This document shows positions 25,932 through 35,270 of a stretch of 64,000 bases of DNA, piece by piece. Position 1 is the stretch's first letter. Each line of letters opens with the position of its first letter. Origin of the DNA: JABCYV01 sp963696025 (GTDB taxonomy: Bacteria > Acidobacteriota > Terriglobia > Terriglobales > Acidobacteriaceae). The translations under genes were made by a program, and so were the position numbers. The stretch covers positions 62,001 to 126,000 of the forward strand of contig CAVOII010000005.1 in assembly GCA_963696025.1 (NCBI GenBank), read 5' to 3'. The notes beneath the pieces are model-generated. The model was not told the DNA's origin and searched no databases. It worked only from the letters and a program-made list of their open reading frames with translations.

Positions 25932-27080
25932 CTACTTCAGCAGCATTCCAGCCTCCGCTGAAAAATCCATCGGCGCGTAACTCCGAGCAAGGAATTTGGG
26001 AAAGGCGGCAGCGGCAATCATTGCTGCGTTGTCAGTCGAGAGCGGACGAGACGGGAAGTAAACAGGAAGCCCTTCCATGGCTGCGTCTTGCTCAAATCGG
26101 CGGCGCAGCTTATGGTTGGCGGCTACGCCTCCAGTCACAAACAGGGTCGCGACGTCGTAAGCGCGGGCTGCTGCCAACGTCTTGCTGACGAGATCTTCTG
26201 CCATCGCACGCTGAAACGAAGCAACGAGATCAAGCGTCTGCTGGTCAGACTGCGCCAGGTAATCCTCGAACTTTGGTTTGGGCATCCTCGCCAAAGCTTT
26301 TCGGCGAGCGTCGATCGCAGATTGCAGGTTGTGGGTCTGCACGTAACGCAACACAGCCGTCTTGATCCCGCTATAGGAGAAATCAAAACGCGGCCGGTTC
26401 TCTGCCTCGGATTTACTTCTGTCTTTGCGGTCGCGATGCTTCATCTGCGACAGCGGAAACTTCACAGCACTGGCGTCACCATGACCGGAGAGTTTGTCGA
26501 TAATTGGACCACCTGGATACCCGAACCCGAGGAGCTTGGCAACTTTGTCGAACGCTTCTCCGGCGGCGTCGTCGCGAGTGTGACCGATGTTTTCGTATGA
26601 CCAGCTTTGGTCTCGCTGCTCGGCGAGGTAGAGATGGGTATGTCCGCCAGAAACGACCAACGCCAGCACAGGAAAGTTGAGTTCCCGATTGCCCTCCTGG
26701 CCTTCCTCGAGCAAGACGGCGTGGATATGCCCTTCGAGATGATTGACCGCAATCAGCGGTTTATCCAGTGCGAAAGCGAGTGCTTTCGCGTAGCTGATGC
26801 CTACGAGGAGCGCGCCAGCGAGGCCTGGTCCCTGGGTTACAGCGATGGCATCGATCGACTGGTAAGTCTGCCCGGCCTGGGCGAGAGCCTGGCGCACCAC
26901 CGGGACAATCGCCTTCAAGTGCTCGCGCGAAGCCAGCTCCGGCACCACGCCGCCGTAGGCTTGATGGGTAGCGATCTGCGAAAAGACAACGTTGGAAACA
27001 ACTTGCTCACCAGAACGCACTACAGCCGCAGCAGTTTCGTCACATGAGCTCTCGATGCCGAGGATGAAGGCTTCGGGCAA
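25932..27080 (-). CDS. tsaD: TsaD, tRNA N6-threonylcarbamoyladenosine transferase
   Basis: About 382 residues from TTG 27080. ASKHA-fold enzyme that attaches the threonylcarbamoyl group to A37 of ANN-decoding tRNAs with TsaB/TsaE. Motifs: 'ILGIESSCDETAAAVV', the metal-binding 'VVPELASREHLKAI' and 'HLEGHIHAV', and 'LFVTGGVAANHKLRRRF'. The frame continues to 27167 through a dispersed repeat, so the upstream ATG is rejected; the TTG fits homologues, but an ATC/CTC-based start cannot be excluded. It is a little longer than E. coli TsaD because of a charged insert near 'KHRDRKDRSKSEAENRP'. Confidence 0.92.
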   Translation of the reverse strand: MPEAFILGIESSCDETAAAVVRSGEQVVSNVVFSQIATHQAYGGVVPELASREHLKAIVPVVRQALAQAGQTYQSIDAIAVTQGPGLAGALLVGISYAKALAFALDKPLIAVNHLEGHIHAVLLEEGQEGNRELNFPVLALVVSGGHTHLYLAEQRDQSWSYENIGHTRDDAAGEAFDKVAKLLGFGYPGGPIIDKLSGHGDASAVKFPLSQMKHRDRKDRSKSEAENRPRFDFSYSGIKTAVLRYVQTHNLQSAIDARRKALARMPKPKFEDYLAQSDQQTLDLVASFQRAMAEDLVSKTLAAARAYDVATLFVTGGVAANHKLRRRFEQDAAMEGLPVYFPSRPLSTDNAAMIAAAAFPKFLARSYAPMDFSAEAGMLLK

Positions 27081-27149
27081 GGAAGTTTCCAGTCTCTGGT
27101 TTTCAGTGTAACGCGTCACACTTGATGCTGACAGCAGCCCCCTGCGAAG

Positions 27150-27215
27150 CGTTGTCATCCCGAGCAAGTCACCTTCGTCGCCTGCGACGGAGCGGACGCG
27201 TCGAGGGATCTGCTT
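27150..27215. repeat. 'gtcatcccgagc ... gtcgagggatct' dispersed repeat
   Basis: A familiar intergenic repeat type whose ends are 'gttgtcatcccgagc' and 'gcgtcgagggatctgct'. It lies between divergent tsaD and the nucleotidyltransferase. Words related to it ('ctcgtgatgacaaagc') appear inside the cca gene at 28308-28326. Confidence 0.5.
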
Positions 27216-27250
27216 TTCACCGGACTCGAATGATAACCTGCCTTTAGCCC

Positions 27251-28036
27251 ATGGCTGATCTTGTCCAACATGTCATCGAATCGAGCTTTCCATATCCGGA
27301 CCGGCTCATCCACTTATTCGTAGGTGGGTCGGAACTTCACGGTGCCAAGCTTCAAGGCACCGATGACCTGGATATCTATGGCGTGTACGTTGAGCCAGCG
27401 GAATTGATTTTGGGACTGGAAACCCATCCGCATTTTGTTTGGTCCACTGCCGGCAATGATCGGCGCAACGGCCCGAACGACGTGGACATCACGTTATATT
27501 CCCTGCGTAAATGGGCTGGCTTGGTGTGCAAAGGAAATCCGACTGCCCTGCACTTCCTCTTTTCGGCGGGCGTATTAAAGTCGGCCATATGGTCGGGGAT
27601 TACCTCTCGACGAAAATGCTTCCTCGCTCGAACCTGCGCAAGAGGGTTCACCGGTTTTGCAGATGACCAGCTGAAGCGAATGACAGGACGGAAAGGGCGA
27701 GGGAAAAAGGGACAGCGACCAGAAATCGAAGCGAAGTTCGGATACGACGTCAAAGCCGCGATGCACACACTTCGCCTGTTGTATGAATGCGAGGAATTGC
27801 TCGCAGAAGGGCGCATCACCCTGCCACGCCCCGAGCGGGAATTACTCATCCGGGTGCGAACTGGAAGATACTCGATAGAAAAAGTGCTGGAAATGGCGAA
27901 CAAGCTGTTCGCCCGATGTGAGGAGTCTGCCGCGAATTCGGAATTGCCGGAGAGAGTGAACCGGGCCGCCGTCTCCAAGCTGATCGCGGAGTGCTGTCTC
28001 AAAGCTTGGGCACGCCCTGAAAGCGGCGATGGTTAA
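27251..28036 (+). CDS. Predicted nucleotidyltransferase (YcgL-like)
   Basis: 261 residues. The N-terminus holds a nucleotidyltransferase core 'LFVGGSELHGAKLQGTDDLD', that is GS, then two spaced aspartates, with a further 'NDVDITLYS' acid. The C-terminal half is helical with a basic 'RKGRGKKGQRPEIEAKFGY'. Relatives include phage and bacterial predicted nucleotidyltransferases of unknown substrate. Its stop overlaps the ATG of cca by eight bases, so the two are cotranscribed and an RNA-related role is attractive but unproven. Confidence 0.75.
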   Translation: MADLVQHVIESSFPYPDRLIHLFVGGSELHGAKLQGTDDLDIYGVYVEPAELILGLETHPHFVWSTAGNDRRNGPNDVDITLYSLRKWAGLVCKGNPTALHFLFSAGVLKSAIWSGITSRRKCFLARTCARGFTGFADDQLKRMTGRKGRGKKGQRPEIEAKFGYDVKAAMHTLRLLYECEELLAEGRITLPRPERELLIRVRTGRYSIEKVLEMANKLFARCEESAANSELPERVNRAAVSKLIAECCLKAWARPESGDG

Positions 28037-29465
28037 ATCCTTCTCCATCTCGATCATCGGCGTACTGCGCGAGGCCGGCTACCAAGCCTACCTCGTTGGT
28101 GGATGCGTGCGCGATCTGCTGCTTGGACGCGAGCCGGCAGATTACGACGTCGCCACCGACGCTACGCCTGATGAACTCTTGCGCATCTTCCCGGAAACAT
28201 ACGCGGTTGGTGCGCAGTTTGGCGTGGTGTTAGTGCCAGTGCCTGAGGAGGAACAACTGCAGATCTCTCGACTGCGCCCTAACTTCGCCGAACGAAGTTC
28301 GGACTCTACTCGTGATGACAAAGCTTTGTGGCCTCAGGAAAAAGCAAGTGGTGGAACAACTTCAAAAGCCAATGTTGTCGAGGTCGCAACCTTCCGCTCC
28401 GATATCAGCTACTCTGACGGCAGGCATCCTGATGAAGTGCGCTTCACCAACAATCCGGAAGAGGACGTGCGGCGCCGTGACTTCACCATCAATGGACTGC
28501 TGCTCGATCCGATCAAGAACCAAGTGCTCGATTTTGTTGATGGGCGCGAGGACTTGGAAGCTGGGATCATCCGCGCGATTGGCGAACCCGAACGGCGCTT
28601 TGCTGAAGATAAACTGCGCATGCTGCGGGCAGTCCGCTTTGCAGCGCGTTTCGAATATACCATCGAGCCGGCAACGTTCGCCGCTATCCAGAAGTTGGCG
28701 CCGCAGATTCATCGGATCTCCCGGGAGCGCGTGCGCGACGAACTGACCAGGTTGCTCACAGAAGGTCATCCTCGACGAGCGTTCCTGTTGCTCGACGAAA
28801 CTGGCTTGCTACGGGAAGTCTTGCCGGAAATCTCCGCGATGAAAGGAGTGGAACAGCCGCCACAGTTTCATCCGGAGGGAAATGTGTTCGTACATACGCT
28901 TTTGGTGCTCGACAAACTGCCGCAGCCGTGCCCGTCTACGCTGGGCTGGGGCGCGCTGCTGCACGATGTGGGCAAGCCAGCCACGTTTCGGGTTGCGCCG
29001 GACCGCATCCGTTTTGACGGTCACGTGGATGTCGGGATCAAAGTGGCGGAAGAAATTTGCCGGCGCTTGCGTTTCTCCAACGATGACACCGAGCAGATCC
29101 TGGCGCTGGTTGCCAATCACATGCGCTTTGGCCACGTCCATCGCATGAAAGAGTCCACGCTGAAGAGGTTTCTGCGCCTGCCCCGCTTCGATGAGCATCT
29201 GGAGTTGCACCGGGCCGATAGCCAAGGCAGCCACGGTAATCTGAGTTCCTACAATTTTATTCGCCAGAAACTGGTGGCCACGCAACCAGAGAGCATCCGT
29301 CCAACGCCACTCATCACCGGAGACGATCTGATCGCAGCCGGCTACGAGCCGGGGCCCAGGTTCAAGGAAATCCTTTCCGCAGTGGAAGACGCACAGCTGG
29401 AGGGACATTTGCTGTCGAAGGAAAGCGCCATGGAGTTGGTGCGGCGGGAGTTTCCAGTGAATTAA
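28029..29465 (+). CDS. cca: CCA tRNA nucleotidyltransferase / polyA polymerase with HD domain
   Basis: 478 residues. The class II nucleotidyltransferase motif is 'LVGGCVRDLLLGREPADYDV', then 'VRRRDFTINGLLLDP' and 'DKLRMLRAVRFAARF'; the HD domain is 'WGALLHDVGKPATF'. It adds or repairs the 3' CCA of tRNAs. Between 'FGVVLVPVPEEEQLQI' and 'VVEVATFRSD' about 40 residues are inserted, rich in S, D and K, whose DNA contains repeat-like words (see findings). Overlaps the upstream nucleotidyltransferase gene. Confidence 0.9.
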   Translation: MVKSFSISIIGVLREAGYQAYLVGGCVRDLLLGREPADYDVATDATPDELLRIFPETYAVGAQFGVVLVPVPEEEQLQISRLRPNFAERSSDSTRDDKALWPQEKASGGTTSKANVVEVATFRSDISYSDGRHPDEVRFTNNPEEDVRRRDFTINGLLLDPIKNQVLDFVDGREDLEAGIIRAIGEPERRFAEDKLRMLRAVRFAARFEYTIEPATFAAIQKLAPQIHRISRERVRDELTRLLTEGHPRRAFLLLDETGLLREVLPEISAMKGVEQPPQFHPEGNVFVHTLLVLDKLPQPCPSTLGWGALLHDVGKPATFRVAPDRIRFDGHVDVGIKVAEEICRRLRFSNDDTEQILALVANHMRFGHVHRMKESTLKRFLRLPRFDEHLELHRADSQGSHGNLSSYNFIRQKLVATQPESIRPTPLITGDDLIAAGYEPGPRFKEILSAVEDAQLEGHLLSKESAMELVRREFPVN

Positions 29466-29645
29466 GCGCACGCAGAAAAGGCATGAATCCACCCTCGGGC
29501 ATTTCCTTGTCAAGCCCCAGTGCGCCAACCGGCAGAGTCAAACGCCTGAATGCAAACCAGATATATTTTCACCGGGCATGTCCCATTTGCTGTGGTGAAA
29601 TTGCTATCCTGAAGATAGAGGTAACGATCAGATGAGCGCAGGCAA

Positions 29646-29984
29646 ATGAAAGTTGCCGAAAAAGACGTCGCATACGTAGCCGACCTGGCTAACCTGGAGC
29701 TCACCGCAGAGGAGCAGTCGCGTATGCTGCGCGACCTCAATTTGATTCTCGAACACATTGACAGCTTGAACGAGTTGGACACTTCGGATGCCCAGCCAAT
29801 GGCACAGGTATCGGACCGTTACGGTGTGGACGAGTCGAGGCAGGGAGACGAGCGCTTTGCCTACGCCGGCCGCGAGGATGTGCGCGAAGGCCTGCGGAAG
29901 TCTTTGCCACGCAATGTGGCGCTAGCCAATGCGCCAGAGTCGGATGGAAAGTTCTTCAAAGTTCCCAAGGTGGTTGAAAGGTAA
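29646..29984 (+). CDS. gatC: Asp-tRNA(Asn)/Glu-tRNA(Gln) amidotransferase subunit C
   Basis: 112 residues: 'VAEKDVAYVADLANLELTAE' at the start and the family-typical tail 'EDVREGLRKSLPRNVALANA'. GatC stabilises the GatA-GatB complex that converts misacylated Glu-tRNA(Gln) or Asp-tRNA(Asn). gatA follows; gatB is elsewhere. Confidence 0.92.
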   Translation: MKVAEKDVAYVADLANLELTAEEQSRMLRDLNLILEHIDSLNELDTSDAQPMAQVSDRYGVDESRQGDERFAYAGREDVREGLRKSLPRNVALANAPESDGKFFKVPKVVER

Positions 29985-30066
29985 AGCAGAAGTCAGAACT
30001 CAGAATGCAAAAGTGAAAGAAATTGGGATCTTTTAACTTTTGCATTCTGACTTTTTACTTCTGCGT
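29984..30066. repeat. Long imperfect hairpin between gatC and gatA
   Basis: 'gcagaagtcagaactcagaa' followed by tgcaaaag pairs with 'cttttgcattctgacttttt' and acttctgc downstream, with a loop of about 20 AT-rich bases. It is the inverted-repeat version of the words at 21224-21308. It may act as an attenuator or mRNA processing site inside the gatCA operon. Confidence 0.55.
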
Positions 30067-30078
30067 TCGTTTAACTAC

Positions 30079-31512
30079 ATGGAGCTGAGAGCCCTCAGCA
30101 TTGATGTCGCGCGCTCCGCGGTTCAGGAGCGCAAGACGACCGCTGTGTGCTTGGCGGAGGCCTTGTACAGCAGGATTGAGAGCGAGGATCCGGAGATTGG
30201 GGCGTATGTAACGCTCTCGAAAGAGCGCGCCCTAGCCAAGGCGGCGAACATTGACGAGCAGGTTGTGAAGGGTGAGCAGCTGCCTCCGCTGGGCGGCGTG
30301 CCGATTGGCATTAAAGATGTGATGGTCACATGCGGGGTGCGCACGACTGCGGGATCGAAGATCCTCGGCAACTACGTTCCTCCGTACGACTGCACCACGG
30401 TGGCACGTCTGGAAACGGCGGGTGCAATCGTGCTGGGGAAAATGAACTGCGACGAATTCGCGATGGGTTCGTCCAACGAGAATTCGGCGTGGAAGCCGGT
30501 ACACAATCCGCATGACCTTAGCCGCGTACCGGGAGGTTCTTCGGGCGGCTCAGCGGCCGCTGTAGCCGCGGACCTGGCGGTGGTAACCCTCGGTTCGGAC
30601 ACTGGTGGCTCAATTCGGCAGCCAGCTTCTTTTTGCGGTGTGGTCGGGTTGAAGCCTACTTATGGACGAGTGTCGCGCTATGGGTTGATCGCGTTTGCAT
30701 CGTCGCTCGATCACGTTGGCCCGCTGACCAAGACCGTGAAAGACGCAGCCATCGTGCTGCGGACGATCGCAGGGCGCGATCCCATGGATGCGACTTCCGC
30801 CGAGTTGCCTGTCCCTGACTACGTCGCGGAGTTGGAAAAGCCGATACGCGGATTAAGGGTCGGCATAGCCAAAGAGTACTTCGGAGAAGGACTTGACCCT
30901 GAAGTTCGCAGAGCAGTGGAAGCTGCAATTCAAAGGCTGGCTGACTTGGGCTGCGAGATTATAAAAATTTCTCTGCCGCATACGAAGTACGCGGTGCCGA
31001 CCTACTACATTGTTGCCACCGCAGAGGCGTCGTCGAACCTAGCCCGCTTTGACGGTGTGCGTTACGGCTACCGTGCGGGCGGTGCGCGCACGCTTTCTGA
31101 GATGTATCGACGTACCCGCGACCAGGGTTTTGGCGCCGAAGTGAAGCGCCGCATCATGCTTGGAACCTACGTGCTGAGCGCCGGTTACTACGACGCTTAC
31201 TATCTGAAGGCGCAGAAGGTGCGTACGCTTTTGACTCGCGATTTCGACGATGCTTTCAAAAAAGTCGATGCGATCGTGACCCCGACAAGTCCCACGGCAG
31301 CATTCAAATTAGGCGAAAAAGTAGATGATCCGTTGGCGATGTACCTCGCTGATATTTACACGGTGACAGCGAATTTAGCGGGCATTCCAGGGATTTCAGT
31401 CCCATGCGGACAGACGCCGGAAGGATTGCCGATCGGAATGCAGGTATTGGGCAAGCATTTCGACGAGGCGACAATCTTGCGGGTGGCGAACGCGTATGAG
31501 AAAGCTGCGTGA
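30079..31512 (+). CDS. gatA: Asp/Glu-tRNA amidotransferase subunit A
   Basis: 477 residues from ATG 30079 (the longer frame runs through the repeat). Amidase-signature enzyme with the Ser-cisSer-Lys triad: 'GVPIGIKDVMVTCG', 'VPGGSSGGSAAAVAAD' and 'LGSDTGGSIRQPASFCG'. It releases ammonia from glutamine for the transamidation on tRNA. Partner gatC is directly upstream. Confidence 0.95.
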   Translation: MELRALSIDVARSAVQERKTTAVCLAEALYSRIESEDPEIGAYVTLSKERALAKAANIDEQVVKGEQLPPLGGVPIGIKDVMVTCGVRTTAGSKILGNYVPPYDCTTVARLETAGAIVLGKMNCDEFAMGSSNENSAWKPVHNPHDLSRVPGGSSGGSAAAVAADLAVVTLGSDTGGSIRQPASFCGVVGLKPTYGRVSRYGLIAFASSLDHVGPLTKTVKDAAIVLRTIAGRDPMDATSAELPVPDYVAELEKPIRGLRVGIAKEYFGEGLDPEVRRAVEAAIQRLADLGCEIIKISLPHTKYAVPTYYIVATAEASSNLARFDGVRYGYRAGGARTLSEMYRRTRDQGFGAEVKRRIMLGTYVLSAGYYDAYYLKAQKVRTLLTRDFDDAFKKVDAIVTPTSPTAAFKLGEKVDDPLAMYLADIYTVTANLAGIPGISVPCGQTPEGLPIGMQVLGKHFDEATILRVANAYEKAA

Positions 31513-31534
31513 GCGCGGGTTAACTTTCGCATTC

Positions 31535-32119
31535 TTAGGATAGCAACTCGTAGTAACTCTCTCCTGCGCAACTGCGGCAGAGTACTTTGCCATCGCGACG
31601 AACTTCGCGGCGAAAATTAATTCCTTCGTCACAGACTTCGCAAACAATGCGCTCGCCTTTGTAGCTGGGAAACTCTTCCGGAGGAAGGTCGACCTTCACC
31701 CATTGCGTGGTGAATAGGTCGTCATCTGATATTTCACGATAGGCCAGCATCTGCTGCTGATTCTTGTCTTGCAGCTCAGGATGCATCTGGCGAGCCAGGG
31801 CTTTGGATGATTCCCTGGCCGCGATCCGGACCGCCTTGCCGGTGCTCACGTCCACAAATGTGGCCGCGACTTTGCCCCAGTCGCGAAACTTCAGGGCGCG
31901 CTTACCGAGGCGGCAGCCGGTAACCACGGCAACCGCGTCGGTGGCACAGCGGTCTATTTCCACAAAGGTGACCAGGCGCTTGCGGTCTTTGCCGCTTGGG
32001 TCGTCGATCTTCAGCTTGGACAGCCCGAGCATGGCCAGGCGAGCCCCGAGAACCTGCCCAGCACAGAGATGGCCGTGGGCCTGTTCGGCGTCGCGAAGAT
32101 AGTCGTCGAGGGATTTCAC
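31535..32119 (-). CDS. FmdE-family protein with C-terminal zinc finger
   Basis: 194 residues. The N-terminal FmdE domain begins with 'AEQAHGHLCAGQVLGARLA' and has 'VTFVEIDRCATDAVAVVTGC'. The C-terminal Zn module is 'CEVCDEGINFRREV' plus 'VLCRSCAG'. The family is named after a tungsten/molybdenum formylmethanofuran dehydrogenase subunit, but many bacteria without that pathway carry it, and a metal or cofactor role is suspected. No methanofuran genes are in view, so the name should not be read as function. Confidence 0.85.
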   Translation of the reverse strand: MKSLDDYLRDAEQAHGHLCAGQVLGARLAMLGLSKLKIDDPSGKDRKRLVTFVEIDRCATDAVAVVTGCRLGKRALKFRDWGKVAATFVDVSTGKAVRIAARESSKALARQMHPELQDKNQQQMLAYREISDDDLFTTQWVKVDLPPEEFPSYKGERIVCEVCDEGINFRREVRRDGKVLCRSCAGESYYELLS

Positions 32120-32231
32120 GGTTCTTTGAGGTCGGGCAAATCAGCGGTCCCAAATCTCAGTTCACAGTTCACAGTTCTAGGTTCCCGTTCTCAGACGCAA
32201 TTGTATTACGAAAAAAGGAGACACATTTCTT

Positions 32232-32720
32232 ATGCAGTCAAACTCGAAAGTCAAAATCGGCCTTGTCATTGTGTTATCGCTTTCATTACTTGCTACCGGC
32301 TGTAGCGCACAGTGGATGAGCGTGGCTCTGGCGGATTTGCCAGTGCTGATTCAGATGGCTCTGAACATCGCCGCCATGGTCACAACGCTGCAATCCGGCA
32401 AACAACTGAACCCCGCCGAGTCGGCGGCCGTTCAAAACATCTCAGCCCAGGCCAGCAAAGACCTGACTCTGCTGCAGACGTTTTACAACGAGTATAAAGC
32501 GAGTCCCAACGCCGACACTATGCAGAGGATCGAAAACGTGATCGCAGATATAAATCAGAATCTGCCAGCCCTGTTGCAAGCCGCGCATATCAGCGATCCC
32601 ACAGTGGCGGCAAGGGTACCAGCGGGAGTCAATCTGATCCTGACCAGCGTGAGCAGCTTTGCATCGCTGATCCCGACGACAGCCGCATCATCCACAGCGC
32701 AAGAAACGCGCGAAGCCTAG
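32232..32720 (+). CDS. Lipoprotein of unknown function
   Basis: 162 residues. Lipoprotein signal 'VIVLSLSLLATGCSAQW' is followed by a mostly helical, neutral domain ('LPVLIQMALNIAAMVTTL', 'NVIADINQNLPALLQAAH'). An aaaggag site lies 13 bases before the ATG. The helices are amphipathic and Ala/Gln-rich, suggesting a small membrane-associated bundle. I recognise no family. Confidence 0.7.
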   Translation: MQSNSKVKIGLVIVLSLSLLATGCSAQWMSVALADLPVLIQMALNIAAMVTTLQSGKQLNPAESAAVQNISAQASKDLTLLQTFYNEYKASPNADTMQRIENVIADINQNLPALLQAAHISDPTVAARVPAGVNLILTSVSSFASLIPTTAASSTAQETREA

Positions 32721-32833
32721 CAATCCCAAAGGCTAAGGACCTAAAGAAGCAGTGGAATCAGCAGGTCTGCGCGCCCACCGGCAATTCTGGGCTCGACGCC
32801 GCGCTTACGGCATGCGCGTTGAGGTAAGAGCTC

Positions 32834-33523
32834 ATGAGCATCCCCGTGATCGCACTAACCAATGCCTCTACCTGCCTCAGCGATGCGCAAGTAGAGGTGG
32901 TCATGCCATCTTTGCAGCATCAGGTGAGCCTGGATTTTCGCGCATATTGGGACATCGATTGCTCGCTGACCTTTCTTCCCAAAGACCAAGCTATGGTCGC
33001 AGGTTGGTTCCAAATTGTTCTGCCGGACGACCCGGACCAGGCTGGGGCGCTTGGCTACCACGAGATGACCCGCAATGGCGCTCCTTTGGGTAAGGTCTTT
33101 GCGGGACTCGACATCCGAAGCGGTTCGTCGTGGACGGTGACGCTGAGCCATGAACTGCTGGAGATGCTTGCAGACCCATGGATCAACTGGTGCGCTGAGG
33201 GCTCCGACGGAAGAATTTATGCACTGGAAGTCTGCGATGCGGTTGAGTCCGACAGCCTGGGATACGAAATCGATGGTGTGCTGGTGTCGGATTTCATCAC
33301 GCCCTCCTGGTTTGAGCCGACCGAGGCCGATCGCATTGATTTCAACAAGCGAATCTCAAAGCCCATGGAACTCGCCGCGGGAGGTTATTCGTCAGTGCTG
33401 GACCGTAAGAGGGGCTGGACCCAAATCACCGCGGAAGGCGCGGGCGGGCCGGCGGCGGCGGTGGGTAGCCGAAGACATCGACGGAGTATCGGGAAAGCGA
33501 AGTGGAGACGGAGCAGCCGCTAA
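32834..33523 (+). CDS. Hypothetical protein with a HELLE metallopeptidase-like motif
   Basis: 229 residues, no signal peptide. Around residue 105 'TVTLSHELLEMLADPWINW' gives an HExxE helix; a further acid-rich segment 'YALEVCDAVESDSLGYEID' follows, then 'DFITPSWFEP'. Proteins with this HELLEML-DP core occur near phage and secretion loci and are presumed metal-dependent, but the classic second histidine of HExxH is not seen. The C-terminal 30 residues are basic and probably disordered. Confidence 0.65.
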   Translation: MSIPVIALTNASTCLSDAQVEVVMPSLQHQVSLDFRAYWDIDCSLTFLPKDQAMVAGWFQIVLPDDPDQAGALGYHEMTRNGAPLGKVFAGLDIRSGSSWTVTLSHELLEMLADPWINWCAEGSDGRIYALEVCDAVESDSLGYEIDGVLVSDFITPSWFEPTEADRIDFNKRISKPMELAAGGYSSVLDRKRGWTQITAEGAGGPAAAVGSRRHRRSIGKAKWRRSSR

Positions 33524-33527
33524 CGCT

Positions 33528-35012
33528 CTACTTCCTGCGCCAACGGATACCGTCCTTGGTGATTTCGACCAGGATTCCGGCGCCATTGAGTTCGGCGCGA
33601 ATGGCGTCGGAGCGCTGAAAATTACGGGCCCGCCGAGCGGCTTCCATCGCAGCGATCTTGTTTTCGATTTCGGTCTCGGAAACGCTTTGAGATCCAACTG
33701 CGTCCAGGAGTTCATGGCTGATGTCTTTCTCCCGGCTGTGCGCCTTGGCCCAATCGAGGATCGCTTTCATCTTGGGAGCGTCATCATCTTTGAGAACGGC
33801 AAAAATTTCGTCGAATCCATCCAAAGCGGAAAGCAGGGGCAGCACGTCGTGCTTCTTGATCTGCCCGCTATCCATGGCGGCGTTGGCTCTGCGTACCATG
33901 TCTAGGATTGCAGCCAGTGCCTGGGCGGTGTTGAGATCATCTTCCAGGGCTGACCTCATCCTTTCAACCGCCCCGCGGGCCAGTTGTTGCATTTCGTCAC
34001 TTGCGCCGCCGGGAAATGCAGCCGCACTCAGGCGCAACTGGAAATTGCGCAACTTGTCCACGTTGCTGGCCATTTGCTTCAGCCCGTCGAAAGTGAAGTT
34101 GAGCTGATGACGGTAGGGGACAGAAGCCAGCAAGAGCCGGATGGAAGACGGCTTATATCCCATCAGCACCAGATCGCGCAAGGTTAGAAAGTTGCCCAGG
34201 CTCTTGGACATCTTCTCACCTTCGACAAGTAGAAAACGTGAGTGAAACCAGAAGTGGGCAAATGGTTTCCCAGTAAGCGCCTCCGATTGTGCAATCTCGT
34301 TTTCATGGTGCGGGAAGATGAGGTCTTCCCCGCCGGCGTGCAGGTCGATAGTTTCTCCCAACTCCTCCATCGACATGACCGAGCACTCGATATGCCAACC
34401 CGGGCGGCCGCGTCCGATGGAGGTTTCCCAGAACGCCTCGCCAGGCTTGGCAGCTTTCCACAAGGCGAAATCGCGAGCGCTGTCCTTGTCGTATTCGTCT
34501 ACATCCACGCGAGCGCCATCCTCCATACCTGCAAAATCTTTCTTCGAGAGCTTGCCGTAACCAGGAAATTTGGCGATGCGAAAGTAGTAAGAGCCATCCT
34601 CGGCGCGGTAAGCAAACCCTTTCTTCTCCAGCGCAGCAATGGACTCCACCATTTCAGTAATGTGGTCGGTGGCGTGGACAAGAATTGGCTGTTCGATATT
34701 CAGAGTTGCAGCATCCTCCAGGAAGGCTTTTTCGTATTTCTCCGTGTATTGCTTTACGCTAACGCCATCACGCGCTGAGTTATGGATAATTTTGTCGTCC
34801 ACGTCGGTGATGTTCATGACGTGACGAACTCTATATCCGCTCTGACGAAGAAATCGCCGCAGGATATCAACGGCAATAAACGTACGAAAGTTTCCAATGT
34901 GTCCGTAGTCGTAGACCGTCGGTCCGCAGGCGTACATGCGAACCTCGTGATCGTCCATCGGATGAAATTCTTCGACTTTTCCCGGCAGTGTATTGTAGAG
35001 ATGCAGTGCCAT
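33528..35012 (-). CDS. cysS: Cysteinyl-tRNA synthetase
   Basis: 494 residues from ATG 35012. Class I synthetase with zinc/HIGH region 'RMYACGPTVYDYGHIGNFR' and KMSKS loop 'GEKMSKSLGNFLTLRDL', plus 'GRGRPGWHIECSVMSMEELG' and 'HAGGEDLIFPHHENEIAQSE'. Charges tRNA-Cys. The tail converges with the preceding gene with four bases between stops. Confidence 0.95.
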   Translation of the reverse strand: MALHLYNTLPGKVEEFHPMDDHEVRMYACGPTVYDYGHIGNFRTFIAVDILRRFLRQSGYRVRHVMNITDVDDKIIHNSARDGVSVKQYTEKYEKAFLEDAATLNIEQPILVHATDHITEMVESIAALEKKGFAYRAEDGSYYFRIAKFPGYGKLSKKDFAGMEDGARVDVDEYDKDSARDFALWKAAKPGEAFWETSIGRGRPGWHIECSVMSMEELGETIDLHAGGEDLIFPHHENEIAQSEALTGKPFAHFWFHSRFLLVEGEKMSKSLGNFLTLRDLVLMGYKPSSIRLLLASVPYRHQLNFTFDGLKQMASNVDKLRNFQLRLSAAAFPGGASDEMQQLARGAVERMRSALEDDLNTAQALAAILDMVRRANAAMDSGQIKKHDVLPLLSALDGFDEIFAVLKDDDAPKMKAILDWAKAHSREKDISHELLDAVGSQSVSETEIENKIAAMEAARRARNFQRSDAIRAELNGAGILVEITKDGIRWRRK

Positions 35013-35270
35013 TTGAATTAAGCTGTTTGCGAACAGAATCAATGATTCTAGGGGCAAGAAAGAAAAGGGGTCAAATCCGAGCGGCGTTGTGCAAAGAACG
35101 CTTATTCAGAATGATCTGTCAAGCAGTTGCTATCAACCGGGAGCTCATATAAGATGCCGCCGTTGTATATGAACCTCGTCACTCTACTGACTCCGTCTCC
35201 ACAATGAACGAATTCGGCTTATGCCCGAGCTCCGAGAGAGCCTCGTTTCGAAAGATCTAAAGGAGAAATT

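Noticed and set aside
31535..32119. Methanofuran-dependent C1 pathway from FmdE name
   Set aside because: No other subunit or C1 gene is near; FmdE-like proteins occur widely without that pathway.
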